Source: Coriaria nepalensis
Taxonomy: Eukaryota; Streptophyta; Magnoliopsida; Cucurbitales; Coriariaceae
DNA length: 64,000 nt
Assembly: GCA_027186245.1 (NCBI GenBank)
Contig: CP114490.1
Span: 5,037,001-5,101,000, forward strand
Reading direction: 5' to 3'
Both the position numbers and the translations under genes were made by a program. A model generated the notes under the pieces. That model saw only the letters and a program-made list of their open reading frames with translations. It had not been told where the DNA came from and made no database searches. Shown piece after piece: positions 35,690-48,080 of this stretch (position 1 is the first letter of the stretch; every line of letters starts with the position of its first letter).

Positions 35690-36340
35690 CTCAAATTTTA
35701 GCTATTGGAGTTTAGAGGGTTCATTTGCATGGAAACCGGATCACATTTCGAGTTGGATCGATAGGAAAACCCACTAATCGGACTTGTCTACTGCACCTTG
35801 TTCGTGTTTCATATATGTTTGTGTAATGACGTGTGACTTGTGATCATAGTAATGCCATACAAGGGTTGTTTCTTTATAGTCCCATATATTGTAATCACTC
35901 TTCTCATTTTCATCTCTCTCTATATATTCTCTAGTTTACTTCGTTAGATAAATCATGTGTCGTCTCGCAATAACATTTTTGTCATACAAGTCTCCCACTC
36001 TATTAATAACGATAATTGTAATTAAAATGAAAGTAATAGCAAAAAATTGTGACATGAGAAATAATTATAATGATAGATTATAATAGTTTAATTTATATCT
36101 CTCAATGTTACTGTACCGTAGTAGATATTCATTGAGAAGGAGAAACAAAACACGTATAAGTGAAACATATAGATAGAAAGTCATCGATATAAAAACTGAG
36201 CCTTTTGAAAAGTAATAACTTAATAGACACACATAAATGCTGCAATCACAGTACGTAGTGGGTATTATAGAAGGAAATGCAGTGGGAACATAAATAGTAG
36301 AAACATTTTAGGGCAAGTTTGGAAGTGGCGGGATGTCGAC
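35690..36340. repeat. PRP-B 3'-flank duplicate R1, inner part
   Basis: Matches 48250-48770 and 51880-52590. Shared blocks include 'ggacttgtctactgcacctt.ttcgtgtttc', 'cttgtgatcatagtaatgcc', 'tctctagtttacttcgt', 'catgtttctcgcaataacat' and 'cattgagaagga'. It is followed by a PRP-B pseudogene, as R2 and R3 are followed by PRP-B sequences. Confidence 0.75.
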
Positions 36341-36419
36341 ATCAGACAACTAAGCACGCTTGTTAAGGCTATATTCGAGTCTAGCCTTAGAACTCCTAAG
36401 AAGATTTAAAGCGAGAAGA

Positions 36420-36671
36420 ACTTTGAGAGAGAGAGAGAACTTATTTATTCATTGATTTCAACTGAATTACATTTGCTCTTTTATATACTTACTTATTCTA
36501 ACTGAATTACAAGTAGTAACGATGAATCTTGAATTAACTGTTTCTTTCTTCTTGATAACAGCTGCAACCACCTGATCCTAGCTTGAAGACAATTGCACAG
36601 TTCAGCTTCCATGGGATATTGATTGGGCTTGGGTCATGAAGCATTTTTTGGACAAGCTTCTGCACATCCCC
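36420..36671 (-). mobile_element. Probable retroelement piece joined to the PRP-B pseudogene
   Basis: Sequence here does not match the PRP-B paralogue and replaces its 3' half. The reverse strand has an LTR-like AT-rich run ('ttattcattgatttcaactgaattac' on the plus strand), then a short coding-like piece. Family not determined. Confidence 0.35.
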
Positions 36672-37082
36672 CAACATGTCGTTTCCTCCATTTAACTCTC
36701 TTTCCCCCGTATCAGTGCTATGTCGGGAGTGTCGACATTCAACCAGCTCGGAGTTGGCATTATGTTGGGGATCTTGACATCCGACAAGCTTGGGATTGGC
36801 GAGATGACGGGGATGCCAACATCGAGAATATTGCTGGGGATAGGCACACGGGGTGGCTGTTGCCTTCGGCGGAGGGGGGGGGGGTAATTTTGTAGGCTGT
36901 GGAAAGTGTAGGAAAGAGGGAAGAGCAATTGGAAAAGGAAGGCCTCCAGAGCTTCCATGGAGTCGTAAGACTAGATCAAGAGTGGATGACACAGAAGCTT
37001 GGAGAATATGACGAGCAGCTCGGGCAACATTGAAACCTGACGTGATGAGCAAGACCCTAATGAGGGACTTGGAGGATGCCAT
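36672..37082 (-). pseudogene. PRP-B pseudogene
   Basis: Starts MASSKSLIRVLLITSGFNVA, matching the 331-aa PRP at 48763-49758 (MASSKSLIRVLVMLAIAF...), and keeps the signal peptide and the PPPPPPKATATP block. At a G-run (about 36875-36885) the frame shifts. The adjacent frame continues the 14-residue repeat pattern (VPIPSNILDVGIPVISPIPS, then LSDVKIPNIMPTPSWLNVD) until homology stops at about 36672. The apparent 182-codon ORF is a chimera of the true N-terminus and a shifted frame. Confidence 0.8.
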
Positions 37083-37400
37083 AGCTTGAAGAAGGAAATG
37101 GAAACGAAGGAAGATTGTGTGTGTGTGATAATCAGCTAATGGAAGTGACTTGTGATTTTGTGTGAATAAAAGAAGTGGTGTAAGCTTTAGACACTCAGCC
37201 TAACTCTGGATCCTTCAAGATACCATCCTTGCTAGTGTAAACTTAAAATAAAATAAATAAAAATAACGTTAACCGATATTAGATGCTATTATCATACGTA
37301 AAAATTACGTTACCCAATTTAGTCTTAATTACCTATACATATAAGAGGAAATAATACGTCAAAAAATAAGAGGAGACAATCACATGTGCATATGTGATTA

Positions 37401-37717
37401 TGATACATCGTAGATTGACCGAGTTCGAGATGATCGATCGCTAGAGAAGAATTGAACAGAGAATAAGAGGTTTAAGATGGAGAAGAAGAATTTGGAGAAA
37501 AGAGAAAAGTTATCGTGAGGAAGAGAGAGAAGAGAGGGAAATAAGAGAAAGACAGTATCTTTTATTGATTGGGTAAAAAATTTACAATTAGCCCTTTATA
37601 TGTGAATATTCCTACACTATACATTTCAACTAATACTAAGCTAAAATATTAAAAATAATAAACAAACTGATTACTAATCAGTTTATTACAAACCGCTATA
37701 TTATATCTAGTCTAACA
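37401..37717 (-). mobile_element. Probable 3' LTR of the gypsy element
   Basis: On the minus strand it runs TGTTAGACTAG ... GATGTATCA. It has a TATA-like TATAAAGGG (near 37592) and an AATAAAAG polyadenylation-like site (near 37560), followed by a pyrimidine-rich U5. No second copy was found at the other end of the element, so its limits are an estimate. Confidence 0.5.
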
Positions 37718-38482
37718 TTAATAAGCAACCTACATATAGTCATTTAGCTTCGAAGGAACCGAGGTTAAATGTTTGGGTCTAGATCTTGGACTTGAACTGT
37801 GAGCAAACGTAATCATATCAGTGCCACCCTCCTGGAAAACAAGCCCATCCTCAAGCTTGAAGTCAGGATACAAAGGTTTGACGGATTCCACATTCTCCCA
37901 TGAAGTTTCCTCAATCTGAAAATCGGACCATTGAACAATAACTTGATTAATCCATTATCCCTTGAACTTAATCCTGCGACAATTTAAAACAACTAAAGGA
38001 ACAAGTAATGGTATAAACTACATCAGAAGGTAGATCAAAGTGAGTGACCGTCTCTGGATTAGGACAATGTTTAAGAATAGATATATGTAAAACATTATGT
38101 ATTGTAGTTTTCTCAGGCAACTTTAACTTATAAGCTATTGTGCCTACTCTTTGTAAAATGCGAAAGGCCCGAATACCTCTTATTGAGCTTAGAATATGGT
38201 TTGCCAGCAAGGGTGCTTTATTTATAAGGCTGAAGTTTCACATAACACCACTGTCCCGGCTTCATTGAATATTATTTTCTGCTTTTATCAGCCAATCTTT
38301 TCATTCTTTGTTGAGCCAAAGACATATCAGATCTAAGACAATTATAAGTTATATTCTGTCATGCAATGTAGATTCAACAACTTCAATATTAGATGATCCA
38401 ATAATAAAAGAAGGCAAATGGGAGGGGGTCAAAAATAGCATCATAAGGGACATCTAAATAGTAGAATGGTAAGAAGTATTAT

Positions 38483-40827
38483 TGTAATATCCCAAATTTT
38501 CTACTCCTATAATTAGACTAAGTTGTAATTTGAATACTTTAAGAAAGAAGTTTTCCTATGGTTAGCACAAAGAAAAGAGAGAAATCCAAACAAAATTAGT
38601 TTTTAAAAGTCTACACTAATGAAAATTATAGCATTAATAGTAATGTTATACTATAATAGTAAGAAAAGAGAGAAGCAGAGGCGGTAGGTTCATCAATCAA
38701 CCTTCAAATCTCTCAAAGATAAGTATGAAAAAATATTAAATTGGACATCAATAGCAGTCATCCACGTAATAAGCTTTAATTAAGAAGTTAATAACTTACC
38801 TGTCACTTCGTACAGTGTTACGAATTTATAAGCTTTAGTATCTAGAAATTTTCTCTCCTTTTCTCTAGCTCACGCAAAATTTTGAACCGAGATAAAAAAT
38901 TTCCTTCCATCCTTCATAGTCGAGAATTAGTGAAGGAGGAAGTAGAAATTCTACAACGTATGGACACGATATTAGGCAGTTTATAGAGTATACGATCAAA
39001 TAACAGTTTCTGGTAAGAATCATCTCTACCCTTGTACTCGAAATCGTTAGTTCATATATAATAGGTCAAAATTGAGAGTAAAATTGTAAAGTATAAGAAA
39101 TCAACCTAAAATTGAGAACTCAATCATGTTTCTGTCATTCTAGATTGAGAACTCGGTTTAGATCGGGGACTCAGACCGAAAGATATTACATGAGTCCTCG
39201 TAACGTCTCTCCGTCTGGGAAAGAAAAAAAGACCTTGGTCTAGATTAGGAACTCAGACCAAGAAACGTTATATGAGACCTCAGTCTGAGAAAGAAGAAAA
39301 TATCTTGGTCTGGATTAGAAATTAAGATCGAGAAACATTATATGAGACCTTGGTCTGAGAGAGAAGAAGAGACCTTAATCTGGATCGGGAACTCAGACCT
39401 AAAGATGTTATATGAGAGTTTGGTCTGGGAAAAAAGAAAAGATCTTAGTTTGGATCGGGAACTCAGACCGAGAGATACTATATGAAACCTCGGTTTGGGA
39501 GAGAAGAAAAGATCTCAGTTTGGATCAGGAACTCAAACCGAGAGATGTATATGAGACATCGGTCTAGGAAAGCAAAAAAGACCTCGGTCTGTGTAGAAAA
39601 AGTACTCGGTTTAGGCAAAGTACTCGACGGGGTCGACAAGTACTGTAATAGAAATATAATTTTTGACTCCTTAAGTAAATCAAGTGTTTTTAAGTAGAAT
39701 TGAGAATCAAGTTCTTACTAAGATGAAAACATAGTTTGGCTAGGTTAGTAGCTAGCCAGAGTTAGAAGGATTGCAGTAGGCTCTTACCAAGATAGAACAT
39801 CCAATAGGTAAGTAAAGTCTCACTTACAATACAAGTCTTTTTATTATTTTTTTAGCATGAGATTTATGATATTGTTATGAATGCAACATAACATGCTAAA
39901 CATTAAATTGATTGTGTGGTGCTATGTTTTTATAAAATATGTTGGAATTGAGTTTATATTAGTTGAATATATACCTTTTCCAAAACTAGTAAAGCGAAAG
40001 GTTATGTTTTTATTGATGAGTATGATATTTAATATTACATAAGTATAAAATTATAGTGAGGCGCTGCTTGGTCAGAGCGAACTGAGCAGAGTTGTTGACT
40101 TTAGAGATTTTTTTGATTAGGTCTGATTGAGATAGGTCGCTAATCCGAGATATGATCTAATTAGGGTAGACTGAGCGGAGTCGCTGATCATAAATATTTT
40201 TGGTCATAGAGGACTAGATCATAGTAGAGCCAATAACAACATCCTCATTGCCCATAGCAAAAAGAGCATCACATTTACATAAAACGTTTTATAAGAGTTT
40301 ACAAAACTATTCAATCGAGTTTAAAAATATATTTGAATATGTTTTGTGCATGTGAAATAAAACTTTTACTTACTGAGCTTTTTAGCTCATAACAGTTACT
40401 TGTGTTTGTAGGTGAGTATAAAAAGGCAAAGTGAGTAGTTTCATAATAGGGTGAATGAAGCATGATCAACTTGGTATGGAGTACATATGGGCCCGACCTA
40501 TGAAGAAACAGGAAAGTAAGGATATAAGATTTTGAAAAAACCCCCTTCAACATATTTTCCAAAGTTTCTAAAATTTTATTTTACCAAAAGAGTTGTAAAG
40601 ATTATCAGATTATATATAGGTATAATCTTATATTTAAGTTAATATCGCTGCCAAGATTTATGAAAACATAGTTTTTAAGAAGTTTAAAATTTCTCCATAT
40701 TTTTGCAAAAAAGTTTCCGAGTAGTAGATAACGCCCCTACTGATTATATTTAAGTTAATAGTAAGAATAACCATTTCCTCAGAGGTATTTCGATTAGCAA
40801 TATAGCCAATATTAGAGGGGCACTACA
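38483..40827. mobile_element. 2.3-kb gypsy-type solo LTR inserted in integrase
   Basis: Ends are TGTAATATCCC and GGGGCACTACA (inverted termini TGTAATATCCC / TGTAGTGCCCC), the style of long Tekay/Del-type gypsy LTRs. Flanks are ATTAT (38478-38482) and GTTAT (40828-40832), a 5-bp target-site duplication with one later change. Removing the element restores the integrase reading LCYN-TSYHST across the junction. It contains a 70-bp tandem repeat (39130-39600) and no coding sequence. Confidence 0.85.
39130..39600. repeat. ~70-bp tandem repeat, about six copies
   Basis: Units carry 'gaactcagaccgagagat.ttatatgagacctcggtctgggagagaagaaaagatctt.gtctggatcg'. Anchor positions of 'actcagacc' are 39169, 39251, 39321, 39391, 39461 and 39531, so spacing is 82 once and then exactly 70. 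Lies inside the solo LTR. Confidence 0.9.
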
Positions 40828-41506
40828 GTTATAACAAAGCTCTACCCACATCAAGTATTTAGTTCAATTAGATGGCTGATCAAAGACTAAAGCTCTTAAA
40901 TATTGTTCTAAGCATCTATTAAGAAGTTTAGTTTGTCCATCGGTTGTGGGTGATAAGATGTTGAAATATATAAGGTAGGGCCAGTAATTCTAAACAATTC
41001 TTGCCAAAAACTTAAGAAAAATATGATCTTAGTCTGAAACCATTGTTTTAGAGAAACCTTGGTGTTTAACAACCATCTCAACAAATAATTCAGCCAGTTT
41101 AGAAGCAGTAAAGCCACTTTTAAGAGAACCAAAATGTCAGTATTTAGATAGTCTATCCACAACCACTAAAATAATAGAAAAACCATGGGATGAAGGTAAG
41201 CCTGTAATGAAAACTAGCTAATCTAAAAAGTGTTTTCTGAATCCCAACATGACCACCTAAAGGGGTAGAATGATACTCAAATAAAAGTTTTTATCTTTTA
41301 TAGCAAAAAGACGATTTATCACTATTCTATTATTCTTATAAACTAAATCATTTTGATAAGAATAAGAGCATAGAAACTCAACAAAATTAGAAATTTTATT
41401 AATTATCAACTTATAATACTCTTCACTTAATACTTCTTGCTTTATCTCATCAAATATATGAAATAAGGGAGAATAAAGTGCTAAAACTTAGGCATCATTG
41501 ATATAA

Positions 41507-41591
41507 CCTAATGTTCATATGTAGAAATAGAAATATGAGAATTAGGAGCCTAATGTTCATATGTAGAAATAGAAATATGAGAATTAGGAGT
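41507..41591. repeat. Short tandem duplication inside the gypsy element
   Basis: The block 'cctaatgttcatatgtagaaatagaaatatgagaattaggag' occurs twice in a row with almost no change, a recent local duplication in dead retroelement DNA. Confidence 0.85.
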
Positions 41592-44539
41592 CGGAAGATG
41601 TTGTCTAAATAATGGATCAACAACAATATTATATTTTCCGAGTTTATAAACAATTTCAAAATCAAAACTAAGTAATTTGACAAAATATTTTTGTTGCACA
41701 AGTGTCTGAATTGGTTAGGTTAAAATCTCTTTAAGCCTATGATAATCAGTATAGATTATGAAATGAGTGCTTAAAAGATATTGTTGCCATTTAGGAATAG
41801 CTTGTGTTACAACATATAATTCTCTTATATAAGTAGATGCTTTTGATAAGTTAAATTTCTTGCTAAAATAAACTATTTGATGATCATGTTTCACCTATAC
41901 CATTTCCAGAAGCATCAGTTTGGATCACAAAACAAGCATTGAAATTAGGAAAAATTAATATGGGAGCATGAATAAGAGTCTATAATAAATCGGTAAGTGG
42001 TGAAGCAATGGATGCATAACTCGTAACAAACATTCTATAATAACCCTAAAAACCCCTTAAAGCCTTAAGATTTGAGGGAACTAACCATGCTTTTACAACT
42101 TCAACTTTTTTAGGGTCTCATGTGGCTCCATCAATAGTAATAATATGTCCCAAATAATCTATTTAAGTTTTACTAAAAGAACATTCTGATTTCTTAGCAA
42201 AATATGAGTTAGACCTTAAACAATCAAGAACAAGTTGCAAATGGTTCAAATGATTAGAAAAATACTTACTATAAACTAATATACAGTCAAAATGAAAAAA
42301 AAAAAAAAACAATAACAAACTTTCTAAGAAATGGTGTAAAAGCTAAGTTCATAGAAACTTGAAATGTAGAAGAAGAGGTATTGGTTAAACAAAAAGGCAT
42401 TACCATAAATTCATAATGACCTTCACGAGTCTTAGAACCTATTTTATGTGTGTCACTAGGATGAGCTTTAATTTGATGATATCAACTCTCAAATCAATCT
42501 TAAAAAAAATATTAGAACCATGCAATTCATCAATAGTAGGAATTGGAAATTTATCCTTAATTGTAGCATTATTTAAGGCCCTATAATCTACACAAAATCA
42601 CTAAGTCCCATCTTTTTTCTTCACTAACAGAATAGCCAAAGAAAAATGACTAGTATTGTTTTTAATAATTCTAGAAGAAAGCATTTCCCGCACTAATATT
42701 TCAATCTCACTCTCCTGGAAATATGGGTACTTATAAGTTTTAATATTAATAGATTAAGTATTAGGTGATAGGTGGATCATATGACTAATAGTTCTAAAAG
42801 GTGCAAGACCAGAGGGTTCCTTAAAAATATCTTCAAAAGAATCCAATAAAGAAAGTATTTCATGAGAAAAATCAGTTACCTTAATTTTATGATATACATC
42901 AGTCCGAAGAGAGAATAATTGAAAATAATCAGCAATCCCACCAGTTTAGGACAATCGGCGTAATTGATGTAATTGAACTTGCTGTAATTGCACCAATGGT
43001 TCTCCCTGTAATCTTATAGCTTTGCCAAACCAAAAAAATTCCATATACAAGGTTTTATAATCCATAAACAATATCAGCCATTGTACACCCAAAACAATAT
43101 CAGCCCCTTGCAAAGGAATTATATACAAATCAATTTTGAATATTTGGTTATTTAATTTAATTGGAACCTAGGAACAAAGTCCTTCACAGGGCATACGATC
43201 TCCATTTCCTATTAACACTTGAAAATGCAGAGAAACAGTAATTGGAAGTTGTAAAAGTTTAGCTAGTCTTTCTTGAATAAAATTATGAGTACTGCCACCG
43301 TCTATTAAAGTTTGGTTAGAAATATTATCAATTAAGCCTTTAACTCGTAATGTCTTTGGACAATGCTAACCCGACATAGCATGAAAACAAATCTAAGGTA
43401 TTTCAATTGTAGTCTAAGAACAAGAATTAAAATCTTTATTTTCAACAGAATCAAGACTAGTAGGTTCATCCTCATCACAAATTTCCAACATGAATAATTT
43501 TGGTTTACACCTATGACCTACAAAAAAATTATCCTCGTAATTATAACAAGGCCCTTTTTCCCTCCTAGCTAACATCTCATCATGAGACAATCTTTTAATA
43601 AGCAAAGTTGATAATTTTGGTTGAGAACTAGAAGAACTAGAGACAAGTGTAGGTAATAAAGGCGGTAACTTAGAAGGTTGACTGATGCTTAGGATAACAT
43701 GTCTTATCCACCCATTATCTTATTATTATATTTAGAATCAACCTGTTTTCCATCATAGAGGCGAGCGAAGCCTATTGCTTGAATTAATTAATTAAGTCTA
43801 CACACTTGAACATCCTTTCTTAACTCAGTCTTGAGGCCAGAAACATAGCAGCTAACTCAGTCTTGAGCGAAGCCTATTATATTTAGAGCATGTTCTTGAA
43901 CACCATGAATCTTATTGGCAAGGATTTCGAATTGATTTTGAAAGTCAGACAAGGAACCCGTCTATACTAATTTACTAAGTCTACCAGAAGGATCCTCATA
44001 CTGAGTACTTCCAAATCTACGTTTAATAGCTAACAAAAATTCAGGCTAATTAGACAAATTATTGCGATTCATAAAATCAAGCCAATCCAAGGCAACCCCA
44101 TCAAGATGAAAAGATGAAATTGTTAAAACGTTGATTTTCAGGAGTGTGATAAAAATCGAAATACCTTTGAATACGAGAAATCCAAGCATGAGCCTATTCC
44201 CCATTAAATTGAGGCACGTCTAACCACATCGTCTTGGTGACAGGCAAAACTCCCTGAGACGGAATGGGCAGATGAGGTTGATTCTCATGTAATTGTTGTT
44301 GTACTGGAACTTGCTCCACTTTCGCATCCAAGGTTTGGATGCCAAGAGTTAGAGTCTGGATGGAATCGTCCAAAGAATGAATCGTGGTCCTCCTTCAAGG
44401 ACTTAAATTCATGCCATTGTTCTTCTTCTAAGGCTGTAAGGATCGTTTAGATTGAAACCATTTGTTTAATTGGCCATCTCAAAACTGAAAATTGGTGACC
44501 TCGGGTCAAATTGGCCTGCTAAAGAAATAGTTTAGTGTT

Positions 44540-45064
44540 TGATACCCGCCAGCCAAACCAGTTTTAAATTTCTTACATTAGTTTTACTGATTTGATCTCA
44601 GATCAAGTTAGACACCATATAGAAGAAATATAATTAATAATACATACAATTCAAGTCCATGGAATTGTTATATAACTTTCTTTAACTGTCTGAACTGATC
44701 TGTGCATCGCACTAGTAAGAGACTAGTTAATATGTATTGCAACCAAGTATGTACTTTTCAAATTTTGGTTATCTTACGAAACTCTTTTTTTTTCCATATA
44801 TTTTGTCGAAGCGTTCTTATTAATTTGTAAGTGTGACAATATAAACCGATATCACGATAATTTGGCCTTACTTCACTAATTATAATTATGAGTAGTGAGT
44901 TAGAAACCTAAATATGTATAAGAATAAGATAGTAAAGCATAAACTGCAGGTGCATGAACTAATTTACGTTACAGATATTCCATATCATTCATATAAATAT
45001 CTACATATAAGTTTAATTCAAATCACGCTTAAAACCTGAAGAACAAATCGTTATATAGCAGGAG
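44540..45064. other. Intergenic, unassigned
   Basis: Lies where the 5' LTR of the gypsy element would be expected, but it does not resemble 37401-37717. No other feature seen. Confidence 0.4.
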
Positions 45065-45069
45065 CATCT

Positions 45070-46853
45070 TGTTAAAAAATTAGTATTTCAATATGTTATA
45101 TTTATAGTCGATTTTGAATAAGGCTCACTTCGTATAAATGAAAAGTCAAAATAGATCTAGGTTCTCATACATGAGAGTTTCGAATCGGCATATGATACGT
45201 TCAAAATGATTAATAGGTAAATAACAAATTGAATTTCAAAGTGTAACTATTATAATAGTTTGAAGTAGAAAAAACAAAGGAGAGAAGTTGTCCCACATTA
45301 AAAAGGGGAAAAAGTTGGAGAATATTTATATAGAATTGAACATTTGTTAATAGGTAATAAAATATAAGTTAAAATGTTTTTTCTTGTGTGTGCCTATAGG
45401 AGGTGCAAATCCCGACCAAATCGGGTTTGGCTCGTATGCACCCACACTTGGGCATGCCGAAAACGATCTGATTTTCCTTGGCCCCACCTTTTGTTTTCTT
45501 CTCTCTTGAATATTTGTTTTTCATGCAAAACGTATGAAGATAAAATGATATAATTTAATTTTTGGTTTCATCATATTTAAGTTTGAATTAAACTTAGATT
45601 AAATTTCCATTAATTTTCTCTCCCCTCATGACCCTATAAATTGGCAGCCTTCTTCTATTTGGAAAAATACATTAAGAAAATGAAATCTCTGTCAGTTTTC
45701 CATTTTCTCTAGAGTTTTAAGTTTTCAGTGAGATAGAGTTCGAATCAATTTTGAGTTCGCCAGAATAATATCGGTGGTATGCTGCTACTATTCGTCTTCA
45801 TTGTATGCACCCACACTTGGGCATGCCGAAAACGATCTGATTTTCCTTGGCCCCACCTTTTGTTTTCTTCTCTCTTGAATATTTGTTTTTCATGCAAAAC
45901 GTATGAAGATAAAATGATATAATTTAATTTTTGGTTTCATCATATTTAAGTCTGAATTAAACTTAGATTAAATTCTCATTAATTTTCTCTCCCCTCATGA
46001 CCCTATAAATTGGCAGCCTTCTTCTATTTGGAAAAATACATTAAGAAAATGAAATCTCTGTCAGTTTTCCATTTTCTCTAGAGTTTTAAGTTTTCAGTGA
46101 GATAGAGTTCAAATCAATTTTGAGTTCGCCAGAATAATATCGGTGGTATGCTGCTACTATTCGTCTTCATTGTATGCACCCACACTTGGGCATGCCGAAA
46201 ACGATATGATTTTCCTTGGCCCCACCTTTTGTTTTCTTCTCTCTTGAATATTTGTTTTTCATGCAAAACGTATGAAAATAAAATGATATAATTTAATTTT
46301 TGGTTTCATCATATTTAAGTCTGAATTAAACTTAGATTAAATTCTCATTAATTTTCTCTCCCCTCATGACCCTATAAATTGGCAGCCTTCTTCTATTTGG
46401 AAAAATATATTAAGAAAATGAAATCTCTATCAGTTTTCCATTTTCTCTAGAGTTTTAAGTTTTCAGTGAGATAGAGTTCGAATTAATTTTGAGTTCGCCA
46501 GAATAATATCGGTGGTATGCTGCTACTATTCGTCTTCATTGTATTCTGAGAGATAGATGTCGTTCTACCCTTGGCACCAATATGAGGGAAAAAATCTATT
46601 TTAAAGAAATTGTTGTATAATATGTCTCGATTTAAATCTCAATTTCTTATCTCTAATTTCAATTTTATGTTCTATAGTTTATTCAGTTTTGATCTATTTA
46701 ATATTGTACTCTATTATTACATAACATAAATCATTTATATATACTATGGATTTACAATTTTTGTTTTTTCAACTTTACTATATTTATAGTTTACGGTATT
46801 CTATTTACTGTTTTAAAATTAATTAAGTTACGGTTTACATATATCTTCTTCCA
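45070..46853 (+). mobile_element. Solo LTR of family 1 (copy D), internally triplicated
   Basis: TGTTAAAAAATTAGTATTTC ... CTTCTTCCA, 1784 bp, with TSD CATCT (45065-45069 and 46854-46858). It follows copy C in order but carries a 369-bp segment three times in tandem (45436-46542). Each segment includes the TATA-like 'cctataaattgg' and downstream leader, so this LTR has three potential core promoters in a row. Without the two extra units it would be about 1046 bp. Confidence 0.85.
45436..46542 (+). repeat. 369-bp tandem triplication containing the LTR core promoter
   Basis: Units start at 45436, 45805 and 46174 with 'atgcacccacacttgggcatgccg' and end with 'gctgctactattcgtcttcattgt'. The three units differ at only a few positions by eye, much less than the divergence between LTR copies, so the triplication is younger than the insertion or was kept homogeneous. 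Confidence 0.95.
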
Positions 46854-46859
46854 CATCTA

Positions 46860-47140
46860 ACCTAGAATTCATTGATTTAAGTCTCGCATATTATTATTTA
46901 TTCGGATTAAGTTTCTCTTTCTTATCAAGCTTATCTAATTTATTTATGTACAATTAATTTGAAAGGTCGATCTCCCCTGTTGCTAATTATTTTGGTGAAG
47001 CTACCCCAATGCACATGAGTGAGATTAGGACCTGAAAGACTGTTGGAGAGATAAAGAAATTGATTTACCTCCCTATTTCAGTACCGGTATGGAACTGGAA
47101 TCAGGACTTCCGTTGGGGACTGAAAATATGCCCACCCCTA
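46860..47140. other. Intergenic, nothing recognised
   Basis: Short AT-rich spacer between solo LTR D and the PRP-A fragment. Confidence 0.5.
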
Positions 47141-47149
47141 ACTATGACT

Positions 47150-47345
47150 ACCCTTTGTGTTTGGTAGGGTTGGAATATTATTAGATGGCAAAGGTGGAAG
47201 AGCCGTTGGTTTAGACAGTGGAAGCAAAACCTGTTCAGTGCTGAAGTTTAGAGAAGATTATAAGCAGCTAGACTAGCATTAAGGCGTGAAATTGCTAGAG
47301 CAACCATCAAAGCTATAAAGATGGACTTGCGATGAAAGAGGCGAC
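47150..47345 (-). pseudogene. PRP-A pseudogene fragment
   Basis: The minus strand reads HRKSIFIALMVALAISRLNA, SLAAYNLL, then a stop, then Pro/Leu-rich sequence in a shifted frame, ending near 'ccaaccctacc'. This matches the N-terminal half of the 138-aa PRP (FIIAFMVALAFTSLNASQAA). The 3' half is gone. Its position before flank R2 parallels that of the fragment at 51467-51700 before flank R3. Confidence 0.8.
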
Positions 47346-47349
47346 AACA

Positions 47350-48080
47350 TTTAGGCGGAGGGCTTTCGCCAATAGAGATGTTCAGTGATCTAAGATTTTG
47401 GTTATTAGGGACCATATCCCTATTGTGTGGTAATAGATAAATTACTGGGGTTTCAAGGTAAATTCATGCAGTATGGACTTAAGGTAAATGCATATTATTA
47501 TAAGAAAAAATTATAATAATTTTTTTTTATAATTATTAAAAATATATTAAAATATATTATATAAGATATTAATAATTTAACCTTATTTTTTAAGAAAAAT
47601 ATCATTTGTATTATAATATTTTGAAAAAATTTATTTAAATAAATTAAAATTCTTATATATGTAAAAATAATTTAAAAATTAATAATTTTAAATTATATAT
47701 CTATAAAAAAAATTAGAGATAAGCGCAAAACTACAATTTAATAGAGGTAATAACTTAGATGTAGCAAAGCTTATGAAGGCAGTTGCCCCACTACTCCAAC
47801 CCGATTCAGCCCGTGGAGATGGCTGAACTCGCCAGTAAAACTGACAATACGGAGAAAATGAAAAAAAATGGCGATTCAGAGCTTCAGAGGAAAAAGAAAA
47901 ATGGAGAAGGCTGCATGCACTCAGTTTGAGTTTTGCTTGTAAGTGATAAGACTGAATTAATAAACTTTTTTTTTTAATTCATACAAATTATTTGAGCGGT
48001 TAGATTAAGAGTATGAAATCCAATGGTTCACATTTCCGCAGATATAAACCTGATTTTAACAGTATTTCAACTTAAATTGA
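47350..48080. other. Intergenic, nothing recognised
   Basis: AT-rich from 47460 to 47740. A slightly GC-richer 170-base patch (47770-47940) has no open frame of interest. Confidence 0.45.

Larger units (their letters stand above)
37390..44520 (-). mobile_element. Ty3/gypsy (chromovirus-like) element, decayed, 5' LTR missing
   Basis: Minus-strand order from 44.5 kb down: gag start (about 44,470); zinc knuckle relic (CYNYEDNFFVGHRCK, 43,550, one Cys lost); protease (PLQGADIVLGVQWL, 43,110); reverse transcriptase and RNase H (about 42,700-41,250, frame-broken); integrase (about 41,200-40,830 and 38,480-37,960: SYHPQPMDKL, then after the insertion NTSYHSTI, then VGTIAYKLKLPEKTTIHNVL); chromodomain-like tail (WENVESVKPLYPDFKLEDGL, 37,850); and the probable 3' LTR at 37,401-37,717. 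Integrase is interrupted by a solo LTR at 38,483-40,827. Stops throughout. Confidence 0.85.

Noticed and set aside
36534..37082. 182-aa ORF as an intact gene
   Set aside because: The second half is a frameshifted reading of the PRP-B repeats followed by unrelated DNA. The true pattern continues in the next frame.
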